A stretch of DNA of 64,000 nt from JALHOM01 sp964615775. GTDB lineage: Bacteria; Patescibacteriota; Saccharimonadia; Saccharimonadales; 2-12-FULL-41-12. The stretch spans positions 62,001-126,000 of the forward strand of contig CAZTQB010000001.1 in NCBI GenBank assembly GCA_964615775.1, in the 5' to 3' direction. The notes beneath the pieces were generated by a model, which made no database searches, had not been told where the DNA came from, and saw nothing but the letters and a program-made list of their open reading frames with translations. The position numbers were made by a program, and so were the translations under genes. Each line of letters begins with the position of its first letter. Position 1 is the stretch's first letter. Of this stretch, positions 1 to 7,653 are shown in pieces.

Positions 1-1509
1 ATGGTTAAGTGGCTGGTTTGGCAATAGGGGAACTATCCATTTATTGCTGTCGGACTTTTTGTTAAGTAAAAATCTTGCTTGAGTTAAAAGACGCTGATCA
101 GGTCTCGATTGGTTTTTGATAGTAATTAGAGGCAAACCAGACTGCTCAAGCCAAGGAGTCATGAGTTTGGAGATGTTCTTGTTACTGGCATCGCTCATAC
201 ATTGCCATAAATCTTCACGAGTAGTGTTTTGGTATGCAAATTTGGTAAAGTAGTTTTTTAGACCTGTTCTGAAAACATCTTCTCCTATATAATCAATCAT
301 CATTTTTATCAATCGGCCACCCTTGGCATAGACTATTGCCGGGTCAAATAGTGATGCTATTTCGTCAGGATGCTTTACGGTTACTCCGACATTTTGAACG
401 CCTTCGTAGACATCTTTACTAGAACAGGCAATGATATCATGTGAAGCGTAACTTTCCCACTGTTTCCAATCTGGGTGCAAATTGTCTAAAGCAACATGTT
501 CCATAATGCTGGCAAAACTTTCGTTTAACCAAAGGTCGTCCCACCATTTCATCGTCACCAAATTTCCAAACCATTGGTGTGATAATTCGTGAGCGACTAC
601 CATAGCGACGTACTGTTCGGCCGATATAGAACGATTACTTGGGTCGGTTAACAGAGCTACTTCGCGGTAAGTAATCAGGCCCCAGTTTTCCATTGCTCCA
701 GATTCAAAATCAGGAATTGCGACTTGATCGCATTTTTTAAGTGGAAAATTGACACCGAAGTAATCTTCATAAAAATCAATAATTTTAACGGCTTCTTGAG
801 TTGCGAAGTTCAGTTTTTCTTTAGGCTGAATTGTACTGGCGTAAGAACGAACTTTTATACCCCTTTTAGTAGTTGCTTCTACAAAATGTAGGTTGCCAAT
901 TACAAATGCTAGTAAGTAACATGACATCACTGGAGACGACTCAAAGATGGTGGTTTTGGTAGTTTTAGAAATCTTTTCAGACTTTATTTCTGTGTTGGCC
1001 AAGACTACTACGTCGTTTTTAGTTTGCAAGCTTAAGTCAAAAGTAGCTTTAGCTTCTGGTTCATCAATACAGGGAAAGGCTTCGCGAGCGTGATGACTTT
1101 CAAACTGAGTAGTAAAAATGTATTCTTTTTTACCTTCATAGTCAAAAGTAGATGGGTAGAAGCCAACTGTCTGGCCGTCTACAAATTTCCCACTAAATTC
1201 AATCTCTACAGAGTATTCGCCTGGATAGAGCATTTGGTCGGCATGCAATCTAACTTCGTCATATGATTTATGGCAGTTTACTCTAGTAATTTCAATGTCT
1301 TCTTGGCCTTTTTTGCTAAATTTTGTAACTTTTGCCTTTATAATTTTTAAGTTTTTTTGGTGAAATGTTAGTCTTTCGCTGGGTTTACCAACTTTTTTTC
1401 CGCTTATTACAACTTTGCCATTAAAAGCCATGTTTGGCTCGTCAATATTGATGTGTAACTGGTAGTTGCTAGGTCTGTAACCCTCGTAAAGTCGTTTTAT
1501 TTTGCTCAT
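1..1509 (-). CDS. pepN: M1 family aminopeptidase (PepN-like), C-terminus cut by window edge
   Basis: Zinc aminopeptidase that removes N-terminal residues from peptides, probably in the cytosol; no signal peptide is visible. Translation from an ATG at 1509 begins MSKIKRLYEGYRP and stays open for 503 codons to the window edge, so the C-terminal part is missing. The family signature is complete: an exopeptidase GAMEN motif (reverse strand near 690-705), the zinc site HELSHQW (near 580-600), and a downstream NESFA glutamate ligand motif about 19 residues later. The N-terminal beta domain (roughly residues 1-190) precedes the thermolysin-like domain. The gene lies on the same strand as, and downstream of, the acyltransferase, 50 bases away. 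For a peptide-scavenging reduced organism this is a plausible nutrient-recycling enzyme (inference). The family call is secure; the exact PepN subtype is not. Confidence 0.93.
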   Translation of the reverse strand, partial: MSKIKRLYEGYRPSNYQLHINIDEPNMAFNGKVVISGKKVGKPSERLTFHQKNLKIIKAKVTKFSKKGQEDIEITRVNCHKSYDEVRLHADQMLYPGEYSVEIEFSGKFVDGQTVGFYPSTFDYEGKKEYIFTTQFESHHAREAFPCIDEPEAKATFDLSLQTKNDVVVLANTEIKSEKISKTTKTTIFESSPVMSCYLLAFVIGNLHFVEATTKRGIKVRSYASTIQPKEKLNFATQEAVKIIDFYEDYFGVNFPLKKCDQVAIPDFESGAMENWGLITYREVALLTDPSNRSISAEQYVAMVVAHELSHQWFGNLVTMKWWDDLWLNESFASIMEHVALDNLHPDWKQWESYASHDIIACSSKDVYEGVQNVGVTVKHPDEIASLFDPAIVYAKGGRLIKMMIDYIGEDVFRTGLKNYFTKFAYQNTTREDLWQCMSDASNKNISKLMTPWLEQSGLPLITIKNQSRPDQRLLTQARFLLNKKSDSNKWIVPLLPNQPLNH

Positions 1510-1559
1510 CTCAATATTTTACCGATATTTGTGACTAAAAACCAATTTAACTAAACCAA

Positions 1560-2291
1560 TTATTTTATTGCTAATTGTTTATGTGCTTTGGCTAAACATT
1601 TTTCCATAGCTTGCTTGGTTTCATCTAAAATTTCTCTAGTGGCTTTGATGACTAACCGTTGATTTTGCCCATTTATTATACTTTCGTCACTAGGATCATA
1701 GAGTTCTGACAAGTCAGGTGGAAATATTGGCTCGCCAAAATCAACATGTAAGCTTCTGGGGTGAAAAAAACGTTTAAATCTTTCTGAACCTGCAATACCA
1801 ACTGGCACAATTGGCACACCGCCAGCTAAACATGCAATTATTCCAAATCCTCTATGAATTTTATCGACTTCTGGCCCAGTTTTTACTCTTTGTTCGGGAA
1901 AGATAACTAAACTTTTGTCGTCATTTAATGACGATATTGCCATATGAAATGTTTCTGGCTCAGGGTTACGGCGATCTACGGGTATTACTCCTGCTGCACG
2001 GAACCACCAACCAAGTGGCGGGAAGAATAATTCTTTCTTGGCCAAGAAAACAAGGTCTTTTTCTGGTAATGCCATTGCTATCGCCGGAACATCGTTAAAC
2101 CCTCGGTGTGTAGGTGCAAGAATCACTGGACCATCTGGAACGTTCTCACTTCCGCTAGTACCTTGATCTGTTAGTCCAAATAGAGTTTGGGTACTTTTTA
2201 ACGAAAACTCATAAAACGGATTACGAGCTTGTATAATTCTCTCCGGTTCAAATTCTTGTTGGGTTTCTCTAGTCTCCATTATTTTTATCAT
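1560..2291 (-). CDS. PlsC-like 1-acyl-glycerol-3-phosphate acyltransferase
   Basis: Predicted lysophosphatidic acid acyltransferase-type enzyme of membrane phospholipid synthesis. It shows the HX4D catalytic motif as HRGFND (about residue 63) and the phosphate-binding motif FPEQR, the usual PlsC order; VPIVPVGI follows as the third conserved block. About 240 residues is normal for the family. No obvious transmembrane anchor is present, so the protein is probably peripheral. The reading frame can also start at a TTG at 2297. An ATG at 2291 is preferred because a TAGTAT -10-like box ends 9 nt upstream, which fits the leaderless pattern seen elsewhere in the window; an ATG at 2279 is also possible. 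The gene diverges from nusA. Substrate specificity cannot be read from the sequence. Confidence 0.85.
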   Translation of the reverse strand: MIKIMETRETQQEFEPERIIQARNPFYEFSLKSTQTLFGLTDQGTSGSENVPDGPVILAPTHRGFNDVPAIAMALPEKDLVFLAKKELFFPPLGWWFRAAGVIPVDRRNPEPETFHMAISSLNDDKSLVIFPEQRVKTGPEVDKIHRGFGIIACLAGGVPIVPVGIAGSERFKRFFHPRSLHVDFGEPIFPPDLSELYDPSDESIINGQNQRLVIKATREILDETKQAMEKCLAKAHKQLAIK

Positions 2292-2340
2292 ATACAATCC
2301 ATACTAAATAATAAATTGCTTATTGTTAAATTATTAAAGT

Positions 2341-2369
2341 TTGCATATTTTAAGTTTTTTTGGTATATT
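2341..2369 (+). promoter_or_regulatory. nusA promoter
   Basis: TTGCAT at 2341-2346 and TATATT at 2364-2369 are separated by 17 nt, a good housekeeping-sigma promoter. The predicted start is near 2376, only about four bases before the hairpin terminator at 2380. Confidence 0.7.
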
Positions 2370-2379
2370 TAAAGCATTG

Positions 2380-2406
2380 TCCGACCAACTGAGGTCGGAT
2401 TTTTTT
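2380..2406 (+). terminator. Hairpin plus T-run at the 5' end of the nusA transcript (probable attenuator)
   Basis: TCCGACC (2380-2386), loop AACTGA, GGTCGGA (2393-2399), then seven T residues: a textbook intrinsic terminator. The upstream gene points the other way, so the only plus-strand transcript it can act on is that of nusA itself, starting near 2376. Confidence 0.75.
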
Positions 2407-2448
2407 ATGAAAACATCTGTTTCTAGAGTTAGTACAAAGGAGGAGAAA

Positions 2449-3612
2449 ATGGATATAGATATAAAGCAGTTAGGTAGCGTGATCTCAGCTATAGCTAACG
2501 AAAAAAATTTACCTGAAGATTCAGTTCAAGAAGTGGTTGAGCAAGCCTTAGCGGCGGCTTATCGTAAAGATTTTGGTGACCGAGAACAAGAAGTACGTGT
2601 TTCGATCAATACTAAAACCGGTGATCTTGATGTGTATGCCAGTAAAGAGGTAGTAGAAAAAGTTGGTGATGAACGATTTGAAGTATCGGTTAGTGATGCT
2701 CAGAAGTTGAAAAAAGACGCAGTGATTGGTGACATGATTGAATTTCATGGTAAAGCCGATAGTTTTGGTCGTGTTGCGGCTCAGACTGCCAAGCAAGTTA
2801 TTCTGCAACGGCTTCGTGAAGCTGAAAGAGAAGTGATTATGAATGAATTTCAGGATAAAATTGGCTCGGTAGTCAACAGTGTAGTAGCTCGGGCTGAAGG
2901 TAGGATTGTCCGAATGGAGCTTGGTAAGGCACAAGCAATTATGCCAGCTAGCGAACAGATTCAGGGTGAGCGATATTACCCTGGTCAGCGTCTTAAAGTT
3001 TATCTGAAAGATGTAGAACGCGGTTTTCGTGGTCCGCAATTGGTCGTCTCGCGTGGTTCTATCGAATTTTTGAAGGCACTATTTAGAGCAGAAGTACCAG
3101 AGATGGAAAACGACTCAGTTGCTATCATAGAAATTGCTAGAGAAGCCGGTGTTCGATCTAAATTAGCCGTAGCCAGTACCGTGCAAGGTGTTGACCCAGT
3201 TGGTACATTTGTAGGTGGTCATGGTACTAGAGTTAACGCTGTAATGAGTGAAATTGGTGAGCAAGAAAAAATCGATATTGTAGTATGGGATGAAGACCCA
3301 GTAAAATTTATTAGCAATGCTCTAAGTCCAACAAAAGTTAGCTCTGTTAAACTAGATAAAGATGCTAAGCGTGCTGAAGTACATGTGCCAGAAGACCAAT
3401 TAAGTATAGCGATTGGTAAAAGTGGCCAAAATGTTCGTCTGGCTAGCAAATTAACTGGTTATGAGATAGATATTGTCAATAATGACAAAACGACTGAAGT
3501 TGACAAAACAGCTGAAGTTAACACTTCTAAGCCGCTAGGTGGCCAGAAACTAAAACGCAAAGACCAGCTTGAATCTAGTCTACTAGAAGCCATCGAAGAA
3601 CATGGCGAGTAG
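2449..3612 (+). CDS. nusA: Transcription termination/antitermination factor NusA
   Basis: RNA polymerase-binding elongation factor that modulates pausing, intrinsic termination and antitermination. The open frame extends upstream to 2341, but the start is placed at ATG 2449 because AAGGAGGAG lies just before it, the upstream frame runs through the promoter and hairpin, and MDIDIKQLGSVISAIANEK is a typical NusA N-terminus. About 387 residues: N-terminal polymerase-binding domain (about 1-125), S1 domain (about 130-200, near GSVVNSVVARAEGRIVRMELG), then KH1/KH2 (about 225-350, with REAGVRSKLAVAS and a later AIGKSGQNVRLASKLTGY). There are no C-terminal acidic repeats, only a short charged tail, so it is the compact form. 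rimP and infB, the usual partners, are not adjacent. A 5' hairpin suggests autoregulation. Confidence 0.95.
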   Translation: MDIDIKQLGSVISAIANEKNLPEDSVQEVVEQALAAAYRKDFGDREQEVRVSINTKTGDLDVYASKEVVEKVGDERFEVSVSDAQKLKKDAVIGDMIEFHGKADSFGRVAAQTAKQVILQRLREAEREVIMNEFQDKIGSVVNSVVARAEGRIVRMELGKAQAIMPASEQIQGERYYPGQRLKVYLKDVERGFRGPQLVVSRGSIEFLKALFRAEVPEMENDSVAIIEIAREAGVRSKLAVASTVQGVDPVGTFVGGHGTRVNAVMSEIGEQEKIDIVVWDEDPVKFISNALSPTKVSSVKLDKDAKRAEVHVPEDQLSIAIGKSGQNVRLASKLTGYEIDIVNNDKTTEVDKTAEVNTSKPLGGQKLKRKDQLESSLLEAIEEHGE

Positions 3613-3657
3613 GCAGCTTTGCATCAATATATAAAGTACTAAAATTTCGAACAATGC

Positions 3658-3699
3658 AAAACAGTAATCATGTAGGTTTATTTCGGACAATACTGTTTT
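3658..3699 (+). terminator. Stem-loop downstream of nusA, weak terminator
   Basis: AAAACAGTA (3658-3666) pairs with TACTGTTTT (3691-3699) across a 24-nt loop. The 3' arm ends in TTTT, so it may terminate nusA transcripts. The loop is long and the U-tract short, so confidence is limited. Confidence 0.4.
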
Positions 3700-3809
3700 A
3701 CATATTACTTTTTATTAATTTTTTAATACTAAGCGTTTTTAGTATGGGCAATTTTAACTTTGGTGACGCCTCCAAAAGACAATCTAGAGTATGATGCAGG
3801 TGTGGGAAT

Positions 3810-4022
3810 GTGTATTATGATTTGTATTTTTTTATGACATTTTTTACACCCTTTGCTTTCTTAGTTAAATACTTCTATGGCAGACCAAAAATTGTTTTTA
3901 AAAATAAGATTGCTAACGTAGCTGCTTTGCTGGTGCTTTATGTAAATTTGGCTCTAATCATTTTAGTATTTTCTTCATATATTGGCTCTTCACTTCTATC
4001 ATTGGCTGAAAAATTTCGGTAG
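3810..4022 (+). CDS. Small hypothetical membrane protein
   Basis: A 70-codon frame starting with GTG; an in-frame ATG eight codons in (MTFFTPFAF) is an alternative start. It encodes two hydrophobic segments, about residues 6-20 and 34-60, with a short basic linker (GRPKIVFKNK) between, compatible with a two-pass membrane peptide. It fills the interval between nusA and the clpC operator and ends 28 bases before the CIRCE element. A TACTAA/TTAGTA inverted repeat (3727-3744) lies upstream. No strong ribosome binding site is present and no family is recognised. It could be a chance frame; the overlapping reverse-strand frame looks less protein-like. Confidence 0.35.
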   Translation: MYYDLYFFMTFFTPFAFLVKYFYGRPKIVFKNKIANVAALLVLYVNLALIILVFSSYIGSSLLSLAEKFR

Positions 4023-4050
4023 GATTGTTTGCTAGCCTTTAATAAAATAA

Positions 4051-4092
4051 TTGGCACTCTGGGTTGACGAGTGCCAATCTTTGCTTTATCAT
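4051..4092 (+). promoter_or_regulatory. CIRCE operator with embedded clpC promoter
   Basis: TTGGCACTC-N9-GAGTGCCAA (4051-4077) is a CIRCE element, the known binding site of the heat-shock repressor HrcA. Its spacer supplies a -35 box, TTGACG (4064-4069), followed after 17 nt by TATCAT (4087-4092). HrcA binding would directly cover the -35 region. clpC starts about 40 nt downstream. Confidence 0.9.
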
Positions 4093-4135
4093 AAATGTTA
4101 GTGAGCTGTAACCTCGCTAGAAAGTGTGGCAAAAT

Positions 4136-6616
4136 ATGAATCCAATTTCACCTGATTTTCAAGAATTTTTGAATCATTTGACCAATGACGCTCTGATGTC
4201 GCTTAGAAATGCCGACTCTATTGCTCGTGGTACGGGTAATCCTTACGTTGGCACCGAACATATTCTGTTAGGTATTTTAGCTCAAGAATCGTCAGTTGGT
4301 TCAAAAATTTTGGAAGGTTGCGGTATAACACTGACCAAAGCTCGTCACAAGCTTAGCACTTCGACTCAGCCAATTCAGACCTATGAGGCTAAGGGCTTAA
4401 GCGAAGTTGCTAAATTAACGCTGAGAATGGCTTATGAAATATCGCAGGATTATGGTCAGGACTTTTGCGGCACTGAACACATACTATTAAGCTTGCTCAG
4501 CCAAAAGAACGGTCGAGCTATTGAGATGCTAAAAGAAATGGGTGTTGATACTGGACAGTTAGTTTTAGAGATTGAAAAGGTTGTAGCTAAGCAAAATGAA
4601 AGTGGACATGGTGGTGTAGAGATTTTAAACAAAGTCAAAAAGTCCAAAAACACAGTTTTAGATTTGTTTGGGATTGATCTGACATCTCAGGCTCGGGCAG
4701 GTAAGTTGGATCCGGTCATTGGACGTGAGGCACAAATTAGACGCGTAATTACTATTTTGAGTCGTCGAACTAAAAATAATCCGGTGCTTATTGGTGAACC
4801 GGGTGTTGGTAAAACAGCTATTGTCGAAGGTTTGGCTAGCCGAATTGTGGCCGAAGATGTGCCAGATACACTGCTCGACAAAAAAATTTACACGCTCGAT
4901 CTCGCTGGCATGATAGCTGGCACTAAATATCGTGGTGAATTTGAAGATAGGCTAAAAAAATTGATGAAAGAGTTGGAAACATCGAAAAACGTTATTGTGT
5001 TTATAGATGAGCTGCATTTGTTAGTTGGAGCTGGTGCTGCTGAAGGAGCGATGGACGCGGCCAATATACTAAAACCAGCTTTGGCTCGTGGTAAACTTCA
5101 GCTTATTGGTGCAACTACTACAACTGAGTACACCAAATATATTGAAAAAGACGGTGCTTTAGAACGACGTTTACAGCCAGTGCAGGTACCAGAGGCTACC
5201 GAGCAGGAATCGTTACAGATATTAAAAGGGCTAAAAAAGCATTATGAGTCATTTCATAACGTCAAGATTGGCGATGATGTTTTAGAAGACACGGCTCGGT
5301 TTGCTACACGCTACATTCGTGACAGATTTTTGCCGGATAAAGCGATTGATTTATTAGATGAAGCAGCTGCACATCTGAGAGTCGATAAAGCCAAGTCTTC
5401 ACCGGAGCTACGTAAAGCACAAAAAGATTTGCAAATTTTACAGCTTAAGATTGAAGATGCCGCTGCCGCCGAAGACTATAAATTGGCCGCTGACTATAAA
5501 ACTCAGGCATCGAAGCTAGCTCAGAAACTATCAGATATGCAAATTGACCAAAAAAATGAAGAAAAATTGGTCTTAAGTAGCGATGATGTAGCGAAAGTTG
5601 TATCTCGGATTACCGGTATACCAGTCAGCAATGTAATAAAAAGTGAAGCAAAGCATTTATTAGCTCTCGAGAAGCACCTTGCTAAGCAGATTATCGGTCA
5701 AAATGAGGCCATTGAAGCTGTGTCGAAAGCTGTGCGGAGAAGTCGCAGCGGAGTATCCGATATTCATAGGCCAAGTGGCTCGTTTATTTTCCTGGGGCCA
5801 ACTGGTGTTGGAAAAACTGAGCTTGCCAGAGTATTGGCCAAAGAGTTTTTTGGCAGCGAGAATAATCTTATAAAGATTGATATGAGCGAATTTGGCGAAA
5901 AGCACACAGCTTCGCGATTGGTTGGTGCAACAGCTGGCTATGTTGGCTATGATGATGGTGGTCAATTAACAGACAAAGTTCGTCGTCAACCATACAGTTT
6001 AGTTTTATTTGATGAAATCGAAAAAGCCCACCCCGATGTCTTTAACTTGTTATTGCAGATTCTGGAAGATGGCCAGTTAACAGATGGCAAAGGTCGAGTA
6101 ATTGATTTTTCTAATGCAATTATTATTATGACTAGCAATATCGGAGCTGAAAAGCTGCAAAAAGAATCGCGTTTAGGTTTTGAGGTTAGGACCAAAAAAG
6201 ATGCTGAAGACTTAGATGACTTACACGAAAAAAATAAGCAGTCTGTACTAGAATCTTTGCAAAAAATTATGCGTCCTGAGCTACTTAATCGAGTTGATAA
6301 AGTAATTGTTTTTCGTTCACTGACTAGAGACGAAATTAAACAAATATTGGATATTCAGTTAGCTAAAATATCAGCTAGGTTAATCAAATCTGGTTTGATT
6401 ATAAAAATGTCTAGTGCAGCTAAGAACTATTTGGCAGAAAATGGTTATGATGTAAAAAATGGAGTGCGACCACTACGTCGAATTTTGCAGGAAACTATCG
6501 AGGAAGAGATTGCCGACGGCTTGCTTGCTCAGCGTTATGTACCAGGTGTTACAGTAGAAGTTAGCCTCAAAAATGGCAAACTTGCCTACACTGCCGTAGC
6601 CGAAAAGGCTAAATAA
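4136..6616 (+). CDS. clpC: ATP-dependent Clp protease ATP-binding subunit ClpC
   Basis: Hsp100 unfoldase that threads substrates into ClpP. Start chosen at ATG 4136 (MNPISPDFQEF); an in-frame GTG at 4124 lacks a binding site. About 826 residues, the normal ClpC size. Order: twin Clp N-repeats (about 5-145), AAA+ domain 1 with Walker A GEPGVGKT (about 220) and Walker B IVFIDELH, a UVR-like coiled segment (about 420-460), AAA+ domain 2 with Walker A GPTGVGKT (about 555) and LVLFDEIEKA, and the C-terminal D2-small domain with GVRPLRR. The UVR segment separates ClpC from ClpB and ClpA. The gene is controlled by a CIRCE element like the one before clpP in this window, which suggests HrcA rather than CtsR control of the ClpCP protease. 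Confidence 0.95.
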   Translation: MNPISPDFQEFLNHLTNDALMSLRNADSIARGTGNPYVGTEHILLGILAQESSVGSKILEGCGITLTKARHKLSTSTQPIQTYEAKGLSEVAKLTLRMAYEISQDYGQDFCGTEHILLSLLSQKNGRAIEMLKEMGVDTGQLVLEIEKVVAKQNESGHGGVEILNKVKKSKNTVLDLFGIDLTSQARAGKLDPVIGREAQIRRVITILSRRTKNNPVLIGEPGVGKTAIVEGLASRIVAEDVPDTLLDKKIYTLDLAGMIAGTKYRGEFEDRLKKLMKELETSKNVIVFIDELHLLVGAGAAEGAMDAANILKPALARGKLQLIGATTTTEYTKYIEKDGALERRLQPVQVPEATEQESLQILKGLKKHYESFHNVKIGDDVLEDTARFATRYIRDRFLPDKAIDLLDEAAAHLRVDKAKSSPELRKAQKDLQILQLKIEDAAAAEDYKLAADYKTQASKLAQKLSDMQIDQKNEEKLVLSSDDVAKVVSRITGIPVSNVIKSEAKHLLALEKHLAKQIIGQNEAIEAVSKAVRRSRSGVSDIHRPSGSFIFLGPTGVGKTELARVLAKEFFGSENNLIKIDMSEFGEKHTASRLVGATAGYVGYDDGGQLTDKVRRQPYSLVLFDEIEKAHPDVFNLLLQILEDGQLTDGKGRVIDFSNAIIIMTSNIGAEKLQKESRLGFEVRTKKDAEDLDDLHEKNKQSVLESLQKIMRPELLNRVDKVIVFRSLTRDEIKQILDIQLAKISARLIKSGLIIKMSSAAKNYLAENGYDVKNGVRPLRRILQETIEEEIADGLLAQRYVPGVTVEVSLKNGKLAYTAVAEKAK

Positions 6617-6672
6617 ACCAGCTCTAACCTTAAAGAAGTTTTTAGATGTTTTAATGTATAATTATTGCATAG

Positions 6673-7653
6673 ATGAAATCAAAAACAATCTTAAAAGTCA
6701 CCGGTAATTTATTATTTCTCTGTCTAGTCGGGCTGATTATTTACGGAATTTTTAATACTCGTAAAGTAATGGATTACGTTATTTTACATAACTATAACCC
6801 TCCACAGAGAGTTGTAGAAACTGCCAATAACGCTGAGATGACCGACAAAACTCGCCAAGTTTTTTATGTCAATAAACCAAGTTTTCAGGAAAAAGCAGAC
6901 TTTAAAAATTCTTGTCCACGTGCTGAACAAACCATTGTTTTAGGCTGTTTTGTATCCAATAAAGGTATTTTTATATTAAATGTTCATGATCAGCGACTCA
7001 GTGGGGTTACTGAGGTGACAGCGGCTCACGAAGTACTACATGCCATGTACGACAGACTAAGCAGTTCCGAGAAAGCAAAAGTTGATGCTATGACGGCTAA
7101 AGCGTTCTCTCAGCTCGATAATCAGCGAGTTCGTGACAATGTCGAGGCATATCGCAAGAGTGATCCGTCGGTCGTGCCTAACGAGCTACATTCGATTTTG
7201 GGCAGTGAGATCCGTAATCTACCGCCTGATCTGGAAGACTACTATAAACAATATTTTACAAATCGAGCCAAAATAGTTGATATTTCTGAAAAATACGAAA
7301 AAACTTTTACCGATATCGAGAGCCAAACTAAAACGCTAGAAGCGGATTTGACAAGCTTAAAGAAAGAGCTTGACGATAATGAGGCATCGCTTAATTCATT
7401 ATCGGGCAAAATCGAGCAGCAAAAGAGCCGGCTTGATAGGCTGCTGAAATCTAATCAAGTTGAGCAGTATAACAATGGCGTACCGGAGTTTAATGCTATG
7501 ATTAGCCAGTATAATAGCTTGGTTGAAGTTAGGAAAAGTGATGTGGCGTTATATAACTCTAAAGTCGAGCAGATTAATAGTTTAGTTACAGCTGAAAGTA
7601 ATTTGTACAACGAGCTTAAAGTTGATGCAACACCAATCAAGGAAAGCCAATAA
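6673..7653 (+). CDS. Membrane-anchored HEXXH-type putative metalloprotease with C-terminal coiled coil
   Basis: Unassigned protein of 326 residues. It has a short basic N-terminus and one transmembrane helix (about 9-27), then an extracytoplasmic globular part containing VTAAHEVLHAMYDRL (about 118-132). HEVLH fits the zincin HEXXH consensus, and the glutamates further on could provide the third ligand. From about residue 205 to 310 the sequence is a heptad-rich coiled coil (LEADLTSLKKELDDNEASL). Two cysteines (about 80 and 92) bracket the pre-catalytic region and could form a disulfide. A TATAAT box ends 10 nt before the ATG, so the leader is only a few bases. The stop codon abuts the radA start, so the two are cotranscribed. 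Proteolytic activity is inferred from the motif only. Confidence 0.7.
   Translation: MKSKTILKVTGNLLFLCLVGLIIYGIFNTRKVMDYVILHNYNPPQRVVETANNAEMTDKTRQVFYVNKPSFQEKADFKNSCPRAEQTIVLGCFVSNKGIFILNVHDQRLSGVTEVTAAHEVLHAMYDRLSSSEKAKVDAMTAKAFSQLDNQRVRDNVEAYRKSDPSVVPNELHSILGSEIRNLPPDLEDYYKQYFTNRAKIVDISEKYEKTFTDIESQTKTLEADLTSLKKELDDNEASLNSLSGKIEQQKSRLDRLLKSNQVEQYNNGVPEFNAMISQYNSLVEVRKSDVALYNSKVEQINSLVTAESNLYNELKVDATPIKESQ

Noticed and set aside
2548..3039. 163-codon reverse-strand frame inside nusA.
   Set aside because: Antisense shadow; no binding site or promoter.
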